Positions 32,154-39,414 of a DNA stretch of 39,414 nucleotides are shown here, in pieces. Source of the stretch: DYJK01 sp964464825 (lineage in GTDB: Bacteria > Bacteroidota > Ignavibacteria > Ignavibacteriales > Melioribacteraceae); the NCBI GenBank assembly GCA_964464825.1, contig CAYXKL010000014.1:1-39414 (forward strand). Direction: 5' to 3'. The notes under the pieces are model-generated. The model saw only the letters and a list, made by a program, of their open reading frames with translations. It did not search any database and had not been told where the DNA came from. Every line of letters begins with the position of its first letter. The first letter of the stretch is position 1. The position numbers and the translations under genes were made by a program.

Positions 32154-35100
32154 ATGGAAAGACGTAAAATAACAATTGATGGCAATGAAGCTGCTGCTCA
32201 TGTAGCTTATAGGGTAAGCGAGGTTATTGCTATCTATCCAATTACTCCATCATCCACTATGGGTGAACTTTCTGATGCCTGGGCTGCCAGAAAGACAAAA
32301 AATATTTGGGGTACCGTACCAAATGTTTCAGAAATGCAAAGTGAGGGCGGCGCAGCCGGAGCTGTTCACGGTTCACTGCAAGCTGGTGCTTTAACAACTA
32401 CTTTTACTGCATCTCAAGGATTGTTTTTAATGATCCCTAACATGTATAAAATTGCTGGAGAATTGACACCAACTGTATTTCATGTCAGTGCACGTTCCAT
32501 CGCTGCTTCGGCACTTTCTATTTTTGGTGATCATAGTGATGTAATGGCAACACGTCAAACCGGATTTGGATTGATCTGTTCAAATTCTGTTCAAGAGGTA
32601 ATGGATACAGCATTGATAGCACATGCTGCTTCTCTTGAATCAAGAATTCCTTTTGTTCATTTCTTTGATGGATTTAGAACATCTGCTGAAGTAATGAAAA
32701 TAGAAGAACTAAGTGATGATGATATCCGTTCTATGATTGATGATAATTTAGTTCACGAATTCCGTAAACGTGCATTAAATCCGGAAAATCCTTTTATACG
32801 CGGTACTGCACAAAATCCGGATGTCTATTTTCAAGGAAGAGAAACAGTGAATAAATTTTATAATGCATGTCCAGATATCATTCAAAATACAATGGATAAA
32901 TTTGCGAAAATATCAGGACGACAATATAAATTGTTTGACTATTATGGTGCACCTGATGCTAAACGTGTTGTTATTATAATGGGCAGCGGTGCTGAAACTG
33001 CACAAGAAACAGTCGATTATTTATCTAATCACTTAGAAGAAAAAGTTGGCATTCTTAAAGTTAGATTATACAGACCATGGTCAGCTAAACATTTTATAAA
33101 TGCTTTACCAAAGACTGTTGAAAAAATTTCCGTTCTCGATAGAACAAAAGAACCCGGTGCACTAGGTGAACCGTTATATCTTGATGTCGTTTCCACAATT
33201 TCTGAAGCTATGTCTTCAAAAAATCCTCCATTTACTAATATGCCCAAAATTGTTGGAGGTAGATATGGTTTATCATCAAAAGAATTCACCCCGGCTATGG
33301 TTAAAGCAGTTTTAGATAATTTGAAAAATGAAGAACCTAAAAATCATTTTACAATTGGTATAATTGATGATGTAACAAATACAAATTTAGATTGGGATGA
33401 AAATTTTATTATTGAAGGTGACGATGTTGTTAGGTGTATGTTCTATGGACTTGGTGCAGATGGTACTGTAGGTGCAAATAAAAATTCGATTAAAATAATT
33501 GGCGAAGAGACAGATAATTTTGCTCAGGGATATTTTGTTTATGATTCTAAAAAATCAGGTTCAACTACAGTATCCCACTTAAGATTTGGACCTAAACCAA
33601 TTCATTCAACTTATCTTGTCCAAACAGCAAAATTTGTTGGCTGTCATACATTCGGATTATTAGAAAAATTTGATGTTCTTGAAAATATTATTGATGGTGG
33701 TACTTTTCTTTTAAACTCTCCATTCAGCAAAGATGAAACATGGGATAAATTACCACGAAAAGTTCAACAACAAATAATAAATAAGAAATTAAATTTTTAT
33801 GTTATTGATGGATATGCAGTTGCAAATAAAACTGGTATGGGCGGACGTGTTAATACAATTATGCAAACATGTTTCTTTGCGATATCCGGGATCTTACCAA
33901 AAGATGAAGCAATTGAACAGATTAAAAAATCCATTAAGAAAACTTACGGTTCGAAAGGTGAAGAAATTGTTCGTAAAAATTTCAATGCTGTAGATCAAAC
34001 CTTAGAAAACTTATTCAAGATTGATTACCCGACTTCTGTTACCAGTACAATTGAACTTCCTTCTATAGTTTCAGACAAAGCACCGGAATATGTTAAAAAT
34101 GTTCTCGGCAAGATGATGGCTGGTAAAGGTGATTACGTTAAAGTTAGCGAAATGCCAGTCGATGGAACTTTCCCTTCTGCAACTACACAGTGGGAAAAAA
34201 GAAATATAGCTTTAGATGTTCCGTCTTGGGATCCGGATATTTGTATTCAATGCGGTAAATGTGCTATGGTTTGTCCGCATGCTTCTATAAGAATTAAATC
34301 GTATGATAAAAAATATCTTGAATCTGCACCTCCAACTTTTAAATTTATGGATGCAAAAGGGAAAGAATTTCCGGAAGGATTTGCCTATACAATTCAAGTA
34401 GCAGTAGAAGATTGTACCGGGTGTGAATTATGTGTTGAAGTTTGCCCAGCTAAAAATAAAAAAGAGACACGTCTTAAAGCATTGAATATGACTCCGCAAA
34501 TTCCAATACGTGAACAAGAAAGAGCAAATTGGGATTTCTTCCTCTCACTACCGGAATTAGATCGTAGAAATATTAATACTGGACTTATTAAAAGTCAGCA
34601 ACTGCAGCAGCCGTTATTCGAATTTTCAGGTGCATGTTCAGGATGCGGTGAAACTCCTTATGTTAAATTAGTTTCTCAATTATTTGGTGATAGAGCTATA
34701 ATAGCAAATGCTACCGGGTGTTCATCAATCTATGGTGGAAATTTACCCACTACTCCATGGGCAAAAAATCATGAAGGGCGCGGACCGGCTTGGTCTAACT
34801 CTTTATTCGAAGATAATGCTGAATTCGGAATGGGCATGCGTCTATCAATTGATAAGCAGAAAGAATTTGCTAATGAATTACTACTAAGACTCCAAGATCA
34901 ATTAGGTGCTGATTTTGTTAATTCAATTATTAATGCTAATCAAAAAGATGAATCTGGAATTTATGAACAGAGAGAAAGAGTAGCTGAATTGAAAAAGAAA
35001 TTATCTGGAATTAAATCAAAAGAAGCAGAAAAATTGATTGAAGTTGCAGATTATCTCGTTAAAAAATCAGTTTGGATAATAGGCGGTGATGGTTGGGCTT

Positions 35101-35729
35101 ATGATATTGGATACGGAGGATTAGATCATGTGATTGCATCTGGGAAAAATGTAAACATACTTGTTCTTGATACAGAAGTTTATTCCAACACTGGTGGTCA
35201 GATGAGTAAAGCTACTGGACTTGGTGCAGTTGCAAAATTTGCAGCTGCTGGTAAACCTACTCCTAAGAAAGATCTTGCGATGATGGCTATGATTTATGGA
35301 AATGCATACGTAGCAAAAGTTGCTATGGGCGCAAATGATATACAAACACTTCGTGCATTTTTAGAAGCTGAAGCATACGATGGTCCTTCATTAATTATTG
35401 CTTACAGTCATTGTATTGCGCATGGTATCAATATGGGCAAGGGTATGGAAAATCAAAAAGCTGCTGTTGAATCTGGACATTTTCCTTTGTTAAGATATAA
35501 TCCTGAAAATATTTTGAAAGGTGAAAATCCATTGAAACTTGATTCAAAAGCTCCTAAGATTAAACTTGAAGATTATATTTATAAAGAAACCCGATACAAA
35601 ATGCTTACAAAATCTCATCCTGAAGAAGCTAAACATTTATTAGAAAAAGCTCAGGAAGAAGTTATGAAAAAATGGAAATTCTATGAGCAATTAGCTTCTG
35701 GAAATTCAATTGAGAAAAAAGAAAATTAA
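32154..35729 (+). CDS. nifJ: pyruvate:ferredoxin (flavodoxin) oxidoreductase
   Basis: A 1191-residue single-chain enzyme, normal for homodimeric PFOR, which oxidises pyruvate with CoA to acetyl-CoA and CO2 and reduces ferredoxin. The N-terminal domain has 'YPITPSSTMGELSD', 'EGGAAGAVHG' and 'HVSARSI'. Two [4Fe-4S] ferredoxin motifs are complete: C697, C700, C703, C707 and C754, C757, C760, C764. The proximal cluster ligands C828, C831, C856 and C1087 have the same spacing as in the Desulfovibrio africanus enzyme. Thiamine diphosphate is bound around 'GGDGWAYDIGYGG' and 'VYSNTGGQMS'. Central to anaerobic acetyl-CoA metabolism; the dihydroorotate-dehydrogenase-like gene downstream is a frequent partner. 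Confidence 0.97.
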   Translation: MERRKITIDGNEAAAHVAYRVSEVIAIYPITPSSTMGELSDAWAARKTKNIWGTVPNVSEMQSEGGAAGAVHGSLQAGALTTTFTASQGLFLMIPNMYKIAGELTPTVFHVSARSIAASALSIFGDHSDVMATRQTGFGLICSNSVQEVMDTALIAHAASLESRIPFVHFFDGFRTSAEVMKIEELSDDDIRSMIDDNLVHEFRKRALNPENPFIRGTAQNPDVYFQGRETVNKFYNACPDIIQNTMDKFAKISGRQYKLFDYYGAPDAKRVVIIMGSGAETAQETVDYLSNHLEEKVGILKVRLYRPWSAKHFINALPKTVEKISVLDRTKEPGALGEPLYLDVVSTISEAMSSKNPPFTNMPKIVGGRYGLSSKEFTPAMVKAVLDNLKNEEPKNHFTIGIIDDVTNTNLDWDENFIIEGDDVVRCMFYGLGADGTVGANKNSIKIIGEETDNFAQGYFVYDSKKSGSTTVSHLRFGPKPIHSTYLVQTAKFVGCHTFGLLEKFDVLENIIDGGTFLLNSPFSKDETWDKLPRKVQQQIINKKLNFYVIDGYAVANKTGMGGRVNTIMQTCFFAISGILPKDEAIEQIKKSIKKTYGSKGEEIVRKNFNAVDQTLENLFKIDYPTSVTSTIELPSIVSDKAPEYVKNVLGKMMAGKGDYVKVSEMPVDGTFPSATTQWEKRNIALDVPSWDPDICIQCGKCAMVCPHASIRIKSYDKKYLESAPPTFKFMDAKGKEFPEGFAYTIQVAVEDCTGCELCVEVCPAKNKKETRLKALNMTPQIPIREQERANWDFFLSLPELDRRNINTGLIKSQQLQQPLFEFSGACSGCGETPYVKLVSQLFGDRAIIANATGCSSIYGGNLPTTPWAKNHEGRGPAWSNSLFEDNAEFGMGMRLSIDKQKEFANELLLRLQDQLGADFVNSIINANQKDESGIYEQRERVAELKKKLSGIKSKEAEKLIEVADYLVKKSVWIIGGDGWAYDIGYGGLDHVIASGKNVNILVLDTEVYSNTGGQMSKATGLGAVAKFAAAGKPTPKKDLAMMAMIYGNAYVAKVAMGANDIQTLRAFLEAEAYDGPSLIIAYSHCIAHGINMGKGMENQKAAVESGHFPLLRYNPENILKGENPLKLDSKAPKIKLEDYIYKETRYKMLTKSHPEEAKHLLEKAQEEVMKKWKFYEQLASGNSIEKKEN

Positions 35730-35742
35730 AAAATAAATTTCT

Positions 35743-35776
35743 AAGCGGATAATCTTATTCAATATTGTCCGCTTTT
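35743..35776 (+). terminator. hairpin between nifJ and the next gene
   Basis: AAGCGGA (35743-35749) pairs with TCCGCTT (35768-35774), with an 18-nt loop and only TT following. It is likely a weak terminator or processing site that partly separates nifJ from the downstream gene. Confidence 0.45.
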
Positions 35777-35793
35777 AGATCATAGGAGGAAAA

Positions 35794-36792
35794 ATGGATT
35801 TATCTACAACATACATGGGATTGAAATTAAAGAATCCAATTGTTCCGTCAGCTTCTCCGCTTTCCCAAAATGTTGATACAGCAAAATCGTTAGAAGATGC
35901 CGGTGCATCTGCACTTGTTGTTTATTCTTTATTCGAAGAACAAATTAATCATGAATCAGGTGAGTTAGATCATTATTTATCATATCATGCAGAAAGTTAT
36001 GCCGAAGCTATTAATTATTTTCCGGAACCTGAAGAATTTAAATTAACTCCATATCAATATCTTGATCATATTGCCAATCTAAAAAAATCTTTAAGTATTC
36101 CAGTAATTGGAAGTTTAAATGGTGTAAGTACCGGCGGCTGGATAAAATATGCACAGAACATTGAACAAGCTGGTGCTGATGCCCTTGAATTGAACATTTA
36201 TTATATTCCCGCTAATCCGAATATTACCAGTTCAGAAATTGAAACAATGTATGTGAACGTTTTGAAAGAAGTAAAAAGCAATATTAAAATTCCAGTTGCG
36301 GTAAAATTGAGTCCATTTTTCACTTCAATGAGTAATATGGCACACAGATTAGACAATGCCGGCGCTGATGCTCTTGTATTGTTTAACCGTTTTTATCAAC
36401 CCGATTTTGATCTTGAAAAATTAGAAGTTATACCAAATTTAGTTTTGAGTACTAATTGGGAAATGAGACTCCCTTTAAGATGGATTGCAATTCTTTATGG
36501 AAATTTAAAAGCTAATCTTGCTTTAACGAGTGGAGTTCATAATCATTTAGATGTTATAAAAGCTATGATGGCTGGTTCTGATGTTGTTATGCTTGCATCT
36601 GAATTATTGTTAAAAGGTCCGGGCAGAATTGCAGAAATATTAAAAGCAATGGAACAATGGATGATTGATAATGAATATGATTCAATTAATTTGATGAAGG
36701 GAAGTATGAGTCAAAAATCTGTTGCTGAGCCGGCTGCTTTTGAACGTGCAAACTATATGAAGATGCTTCAAAGTTATAAATTACTTTGGTGA
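35794..36792 (+). CDS. dihydroorotate dehydrogenase-like flavoprotein
   Basis: A 332-residue TIM-barrel protein of the DHODH family. 'TYMGLKLKNPIVPSASPLSQ' is the start of the barrel; 'IPVIGSLNGVSTGGWIKYAQNIEQAGADALELNIYY' and 'VAVKLSPFFTSM' line the FMN pocket, and 'LALTSGVHNHLDVIKAMMAGSDVVMLASELL' is the phosphate-binding end. It lacks several features of true pyrimidine enzymes and belongs to the group often found beside PFOR; its substrate there is unknown. AGGAGG lies at 35784-35789, 4 bp before the ATG. A strong terminator follows. It is probably co-expressed with nifJ. Confidence 0.88.
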   Translation: MDLSTTYMGLKLKNPIVPSASPLSQNVDTAKSLEDAGASALVVYSLFEEQINHESGELDHYLSYHAESYAEAINYFPEPEEFKLTPYQYLDHIANLKKSLSIPVIGSLNGVSTGGWIKYAQNIEQAGADALELNIYYIPANPNITSSEIETMYVNVLKEVKSNIKIPVAVKLSPFFTSMSNMAHRLDNAGADALVLFNRFYQPDFDLEKLEVIPNLVLSTNWEMRLPLRWIAILYGNLKANLALTSGVHNHLDVIKAMMAGSDVVMLASELLLKGPGRIAEILKAMEQWMIDNEYDSINLMKGSMSQKSVAEPAAFERANYMKMLQSYKLLW

Positions 36793-36801
36793 ACCACTTT
36801 T

Positions 36802-36842
36802 AAAAAGCCATCATTTTCAGAAGAGACTGATGGCTTTTTTAT
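36802..36842 (+). terminator. intrinsic terminator
   Basis: AAAAAGCCATCA (36802-36813) pairs with TGATGGCTTTTT (36828-36839), 12 bp with a 14-nt loop, and runs into a T tract. It ends the nifJ transcription unit 10 bp after the DHODH-like stop. Confidence 0.88.
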
Positions 36843-36897
36843 TAATTTTATTCATCGAAAAATAACTTCTCTAAGTGCAACTTTAACCTACGTTAAT

Positions 36898-36905
36898 TAT
36901 ATTTG
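36898..36905 (+). promoter_or_regulatory. possible Bacteroidota-type -7 element (TAnnTTTG)
   Basis: TATATTTG lies 48 bp before the esterase start and matches the Bacteroidota -7 box. No convincing TTTG -33 box is at the right distance, so this is a weak call for the promoter of the esterase/ATP-grasp/ligase operon. Confidence 0.3.
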
Positions 36906-36952
36906 CCCACACATTACCTACTCGGAATCTATTCCATCATTAGGATTATACA

Positions 36953-37672
36953 ATGAAAGAAAATTATCACAAATGGTATACTCAATATTTAAGCAGAGAT
37001 TTTGAGATGCTTGTATTTGGGCATGCCGGTTATCCAATTATTTTATTCCCTACATCAAAAGGAAGGTATTTTGAAAATAAAGATTTTGGGTTGGTTGGTT
37101 CTGCATCACAATTGATTGAAGAAGGAAAAATTAAAATATATTGTCCCGATGGAATTGATTCACAAAGCTGGTACAATTATTCCATACACCCATCAGATCG
37201 TGTAAAAACACACTTAGCGTATGAACGTGTAATATTAAATGATGTAATTGAGTTTGCTAAATATGAAACCGGATATAAAAATGTTGGTACTGCCGGTTGC
37301 AGTTTCGGTGGTTACCATGCATTAAATATTGCTTTCCGTCATCCGGATAAAATTGCATATCTTTTTTCATTAGGCGGCGCTTTTGATATCAAACAATTTA
37401 TTTATGGCTTTTATGATGATAATTGTTATTTCAATAACCCTCCCGATTATATGAGTAATATGAATGATCCTTGGTATTTAGAGAGAATAAAAAAAATGGG
37501 AATTATCCTTGGCACCGGTGATTGGGATATTTGTTTAGATGAAAATAAAAGAATGAGTTCAATACTTTCGCAAAAGGGTATTGCACATTGGCTCGATATA
37601 CGTCAGGGAACCGGACATGATTGGCAATGGTGGAAAGAGATGTTCCCCAGCTATTTATCAAAAGTTGGTTAA
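36953..37672 (+). CDS. alpha/beta-hydrolase, putative esterase family
   Basis: A 239-residue cytoplasmic protein (no signal peptide). The nucleophile elbow 'GCSFGGYHAL' places Ser117; 'ILGTGDWDICLD' supplies the acid (D190 or D192) and 'GTGHDWQWW' the His (H222), giving a complete Ser-Asp-His triad of the esterase D/PF00756-like group. 'PIILFPTSKGRYFENKDFG' near residue 28 is the expected oxyanion region. It is followed at 19 bp by an ATP-grasp gene and then a GCS2-type ligase, which suggests that it hydrolyses or transfers an acyl or peptidyl group in the same pathway. Substrate unknown. Confidence 0.85.
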   Translation: MKENYHKWYTQYLSRDFEMLVFGHAGYPIILFPTSKGRYFENKDFGLVGSASQLIEEGKIKIYCPDGIDSQSWYNYSIHPSDRVKTHLAYERVILNDVIEFAKYETGYKNVGTAGCSFGGYHALNIAFRHPDKIAYLFSLGGAFDIKQFIYGFYDDNCYFNNPPDYMSNMNDPWYLERIKKMGIILGTGDWDICLDENKRMSSILSQKGIAHWLDIRQGTGHDWQWWKEMFPSYLSKVG

Positions 37673-37691
37673 TAAAAAATAAAGGATTGTT

Positions 37692-38663
37692 ATGAAAAAA
37701 ATTGGAATACTATTTGGTCAGGAGAATTCATTTCCACAAGCTTTTGTAGATCGTGTTAATTCAAAAAAAGAAAATGGCATTATAGCAGAATTTGTTAAAG
37801 TGAATAAGGTAATTCAAGGAGTACCAACAGATTATGCGGTAATTATTGATAGAATCTCTCAGGATGTACCATTTTACAGAGGGTATCTTAAAAATGCGGC
37901 TATTTCTGGGACTGCTGTTGTAAATAATCCATTTTGGTGGAGTGCAGACGAAAAGTTTTTTAATAATGCTTTAGCTACAAAATTATCAGTGCCTGTACCT
38001 AAGACTGTGCTGCTCCCGTCAAATCAACATCCTCCAGATACAAATGAAAAATCTTTTCGAAATTTAGATTATCCGTTGGATTGGGAAGGTATTTTCAATT
38101 ATGTCGGATTCCCGGCATTCTTCAAACCATTTGCCGGTGGAGGGTGGAAAAATGTATATAAACTTGAATCTCGCGAGGAATTCTTCAAAGCATACAATGA
38201 AACCGGAACATTAGTTATGATGCTCCAGGAAGCTATTGAATTTGATGAATATTTTAGATGTTACTGTATTGATCAGAAAGATGTTCGTGTAATGCGGTAC
38301 GATCCTAAACAACCGCATCATTTAAGATATGTAAAAAATCCATTACCTATTGAATCTAACTTATTGAAAAACATAGTAAATAACGTATTAATATTAAATA
38401 AAGGATTGGGCTATGATTTCAATACTGTTGAGTTCGCATTAAGGGCTGGAATTCCTTATGCAATTGATTTTTGTAATCCGGCTCCTGATGCTGATATCAA
38501 TTCAGTTGGTGAAGAGAACTTTGAATGGGTTGTGGAAGCTGCTGCGAATATGGCAATTAGAAAGGCGAAATTATTCAAACCGAATGTAAATAATTTGTCA
38601 TGGGGTGACTTTATTTCTTCATTTGTAAATAACAAACAATTAATAACTTCTAAATCAAAATAA
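37692..38663 (+). CDS. ATP-grasp ligase, substrate unknown
   Basis: A 323-residue protein of the RimK/D-Ala-D-Ala-ligase-like ATP-grasp superfamily. The N-terminal pre-ATP-grasp part is 'KKIGILFGQENSFPQAFVDRV'. 'GFPAFFKPFAGGGWKNVYKL' near residues 152-170 is the lysine/glycine-rich ATP loop; 'LVMMLQEAIEFDEYFRCYCI' is the adenine-binding hinge; 'FNTVEFALRAGIPYAIDFCNPAPDAD' gives the metal-binding Glu, Asp and Asn near residue 255-270. Such enzymes join a carboxylate to an amine through an acyl phosphate. It lies between an esterase and a GCS2-type ligase, 5 bp from the latter, so the three probably make one product. Confidence 0.8.
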   Translation: MKKIGILFGQENSFPQAFVDRVNSKKENGIIAEFVKVNKVIQGVPTDYAVIIDRISQDVPFYRGYLKNAAISGTAVVNNPFWWSADEKFFNNALATKLSVPVPKTVLLPSNQHPPDTNEKSFRNLDYPLDWEGIFNYVGFPAFFKPFAGGGWKNVYKLESREEFFKAYNETGTLVMMLQEAIEFDEYFRCYCIDQKDVRVMRYDPKQPHHLRYVKNPLPIESNLLKNIVNNVLILNKGLGYDFNTVEFALRAGIPYAIDFCNPAPDADINSVGEENFEWVVEAAANMAIRKAKLFKPNVNNLSWGDFISSFVNNKQLITSKSK

Positions 38664-38667
38664 TTAA

Positions 38668-39414
38668 ATGACTGACACTAAATTATTTTCAATAGGAATT
38701 GAGGAAGAGTTCCAGATAGTTGATCCTAAAACCAGGGAATTGAAATCTCATATAGAACAAATACTTGGCGAAGGCAAAATAATACTAAAGGAGCAAGTTA
38801 AAGCTGAAATGCATCAATCTGTTGTAGAAGTTGGCTCTGAAGTATGTTATAATATTAAGGAAGCAAGAAAAGAGGTAGTTAGGTTAAGAAAATCGCTTGC
38901 ACAAATTGCAAAGTCACAAGGATTGGAAATTGCAGCAGCTGGTACACATCCGTTTTCAAGATGGGAAGAGCAAAAAATAACTGATCATCCGCGTTACCAT
39001 GGTGTAGTAGAAGATATGCAGCAAGTAGCCCGTGCTAATTTAATTTTTGGTTTACATGTTCACATTGGGTTAAATGACAGAGAAGAGACAATCCACATTA
39101 TGAATGCTCTACGATATTTCTTGCCTCATATTTTTGCACTGTCAACAAGTTCCCCATTTTGGAAAGGGAGAAATACCGGATTCAAATCTTATAGGTCAAA
39201 AATATTCGATCGTTTCCCAAGAACCGGGATCCCCGATCACTTTAATAGTTGGGGAGAATTTGAATCTTATGTTAATCTGTTAATCAAAACCGGATGTATT
39301 GATAATGCAAAAAGAATTTGGTGGGATGCACGACCTCACCCGTTTTATAATACTTTAGAAGTTCGCATTTGTGATATACCGATGCGAGTAGATGAAACAA
39401 TTGCTATCGCTGCA
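38668..39414 (+). CDS. carboxylate-amine ligase, YbdK/GCS2 family (3' end beyond the window)
   Basis: The frame is open from ATG 38668 to the last base, giving 249 residues of a protein usually about 360-380 long. 'FSIGIEEEFQIVDPKTRELK' at the start holds the metal-binding Glu cluster of the GCS2 family; 'EMHQSVVEVGSEVC', 'AAAGTHPFSRWEEQ', 'HPRYHGVVEDMQQVARANLIFGLHVHIGL' and 'RPHPFYNTLEVRICD' are all diagnostic. The family resembles plant-type glutamate-cysteine ligase and forms an amide bond using ATP; many members are not glutathione enzymes. It starts 4 bp after the ATP-grasp gene. Confidence 0.9.
   Translation, partial: MTDTKLFSIGIEEEFQIVDPKTRELKSHIEQILGEGKIILKEQVKAEMHQSVVEVGSEVCYNIKEARKEVVRLRKSLAQIAKSQGLEIAAAGTHPFSRWEEQKITDHPRYHGVVEDMQQVARANLIFGLHVHIGLNDREETIHIMNALRYFLPHIFALSTSSPFWKGRNTGFKSYRSKIFDRFPRTGIPDHFNSWGEFESYVNLLIKTGCIDNAKRIWWDARPHPFYNTLEVRICDIPMRVDETIAIAA

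Noticed and set aside
35794..36792. Pyrimidine-pathway dihydroorotate dehydrogenase (pyrD)
   Set aside because: Its linkage to nifJ and its diverged substrate region indicate the DHODH-like group, so no pyrD symbol is given.
32154..36792. Nitrogen-fixation island, suggested by nifJ and a sigma-54 promoter
   Set aside because: No other nif genes are present; nifJ-type PFOR is a general anaerobic enzyme.

Overview
The window looks like a chromosomal segment of an anaerobic or facultative member of the Ignavibacteria (Bacteroidota/Chlorobi group). I infer this from the low G+C content, from a secreted protein ending in the 'YQNFPNPFNPST' type IX sorting domain that is very common in Ignavibacteria, and from a pyruvate:ferredoxin oxidoreductase paired with a dihydroorotate-dehydrogenase-like gene. 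No rRNA, tRNA, CRISPR array, transposase or integrase was seen.

Region 1 (about 1-18960, all + strand) is a tightly packed surface-polysaccharide operon, with many 1-4 bp start/stop overlaps. It holds five GT4-like and one GT2 glycosyltransferase, a Wzy/WaaL-type membrane protein, and a set of sugar-modifying enzymes. These are a NodU/CmcH-type carbamoyltransferase, an AsnB-type amidotransferase, a methyltransferase, a fused alcohol dehydrogenase-Gfo/Idh/MocA oxidoreductase, an alpha/alpha-toroid protein, a DUF354 protein, a NodB-type deacetylase, a formyltransferase and a UDP-GlcNAc 2-epimerase. The likely product is a heavily decorated glycan.

Region 2 (18961-25934) holds a small HTH gene on the minus strand, a diverged priming sugar-1-phosphate transferase, a second O-antigen ligase/polymerase-like protein (minus), a YjbH-like outer-membrane protein, and wlbA and wlbB of the diacetamido-uronic acid pathway. 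A four-helix-bundle (23S rRNA intervening-sequence type) gene sits between wlbA and wlbB and is flanked by inverted repeats. Degenerate 7-bp-period repeats run through the intergenic spaces here and also occur, in frame, inside wecB and wlbA.

Region 3 (25948-31895) holds a large secreted protein with CARDB-like and Ig-like domains, a C39/papain-like domain and a type IX sorting tail (minus), a VanZ-like membrane protein, and a TMTC-like GT-C membrane protein with TPRs.

Region 4 (31896-39414) holds nifJ behind a very good sigma-54 (-24/-12) promoter match, a dihydroorotate-dehydrogenase-like gene closed by a strong intrinsic terminator, and an esterase / ATP-grasp / GCS2 carboxylate-amine ligase module. 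The last gene runs off the window end. This module probably makes or modifies an unknown amide- or peptide-linked small molecule.

The most unusual points are the heptad repeats inside genes, the four-helix-bundle cassette interrupting the wlbA-wlbB pair, the ATP-grasp/GCS2/esterase module, and the sigma-54-type promoter of nifJ.
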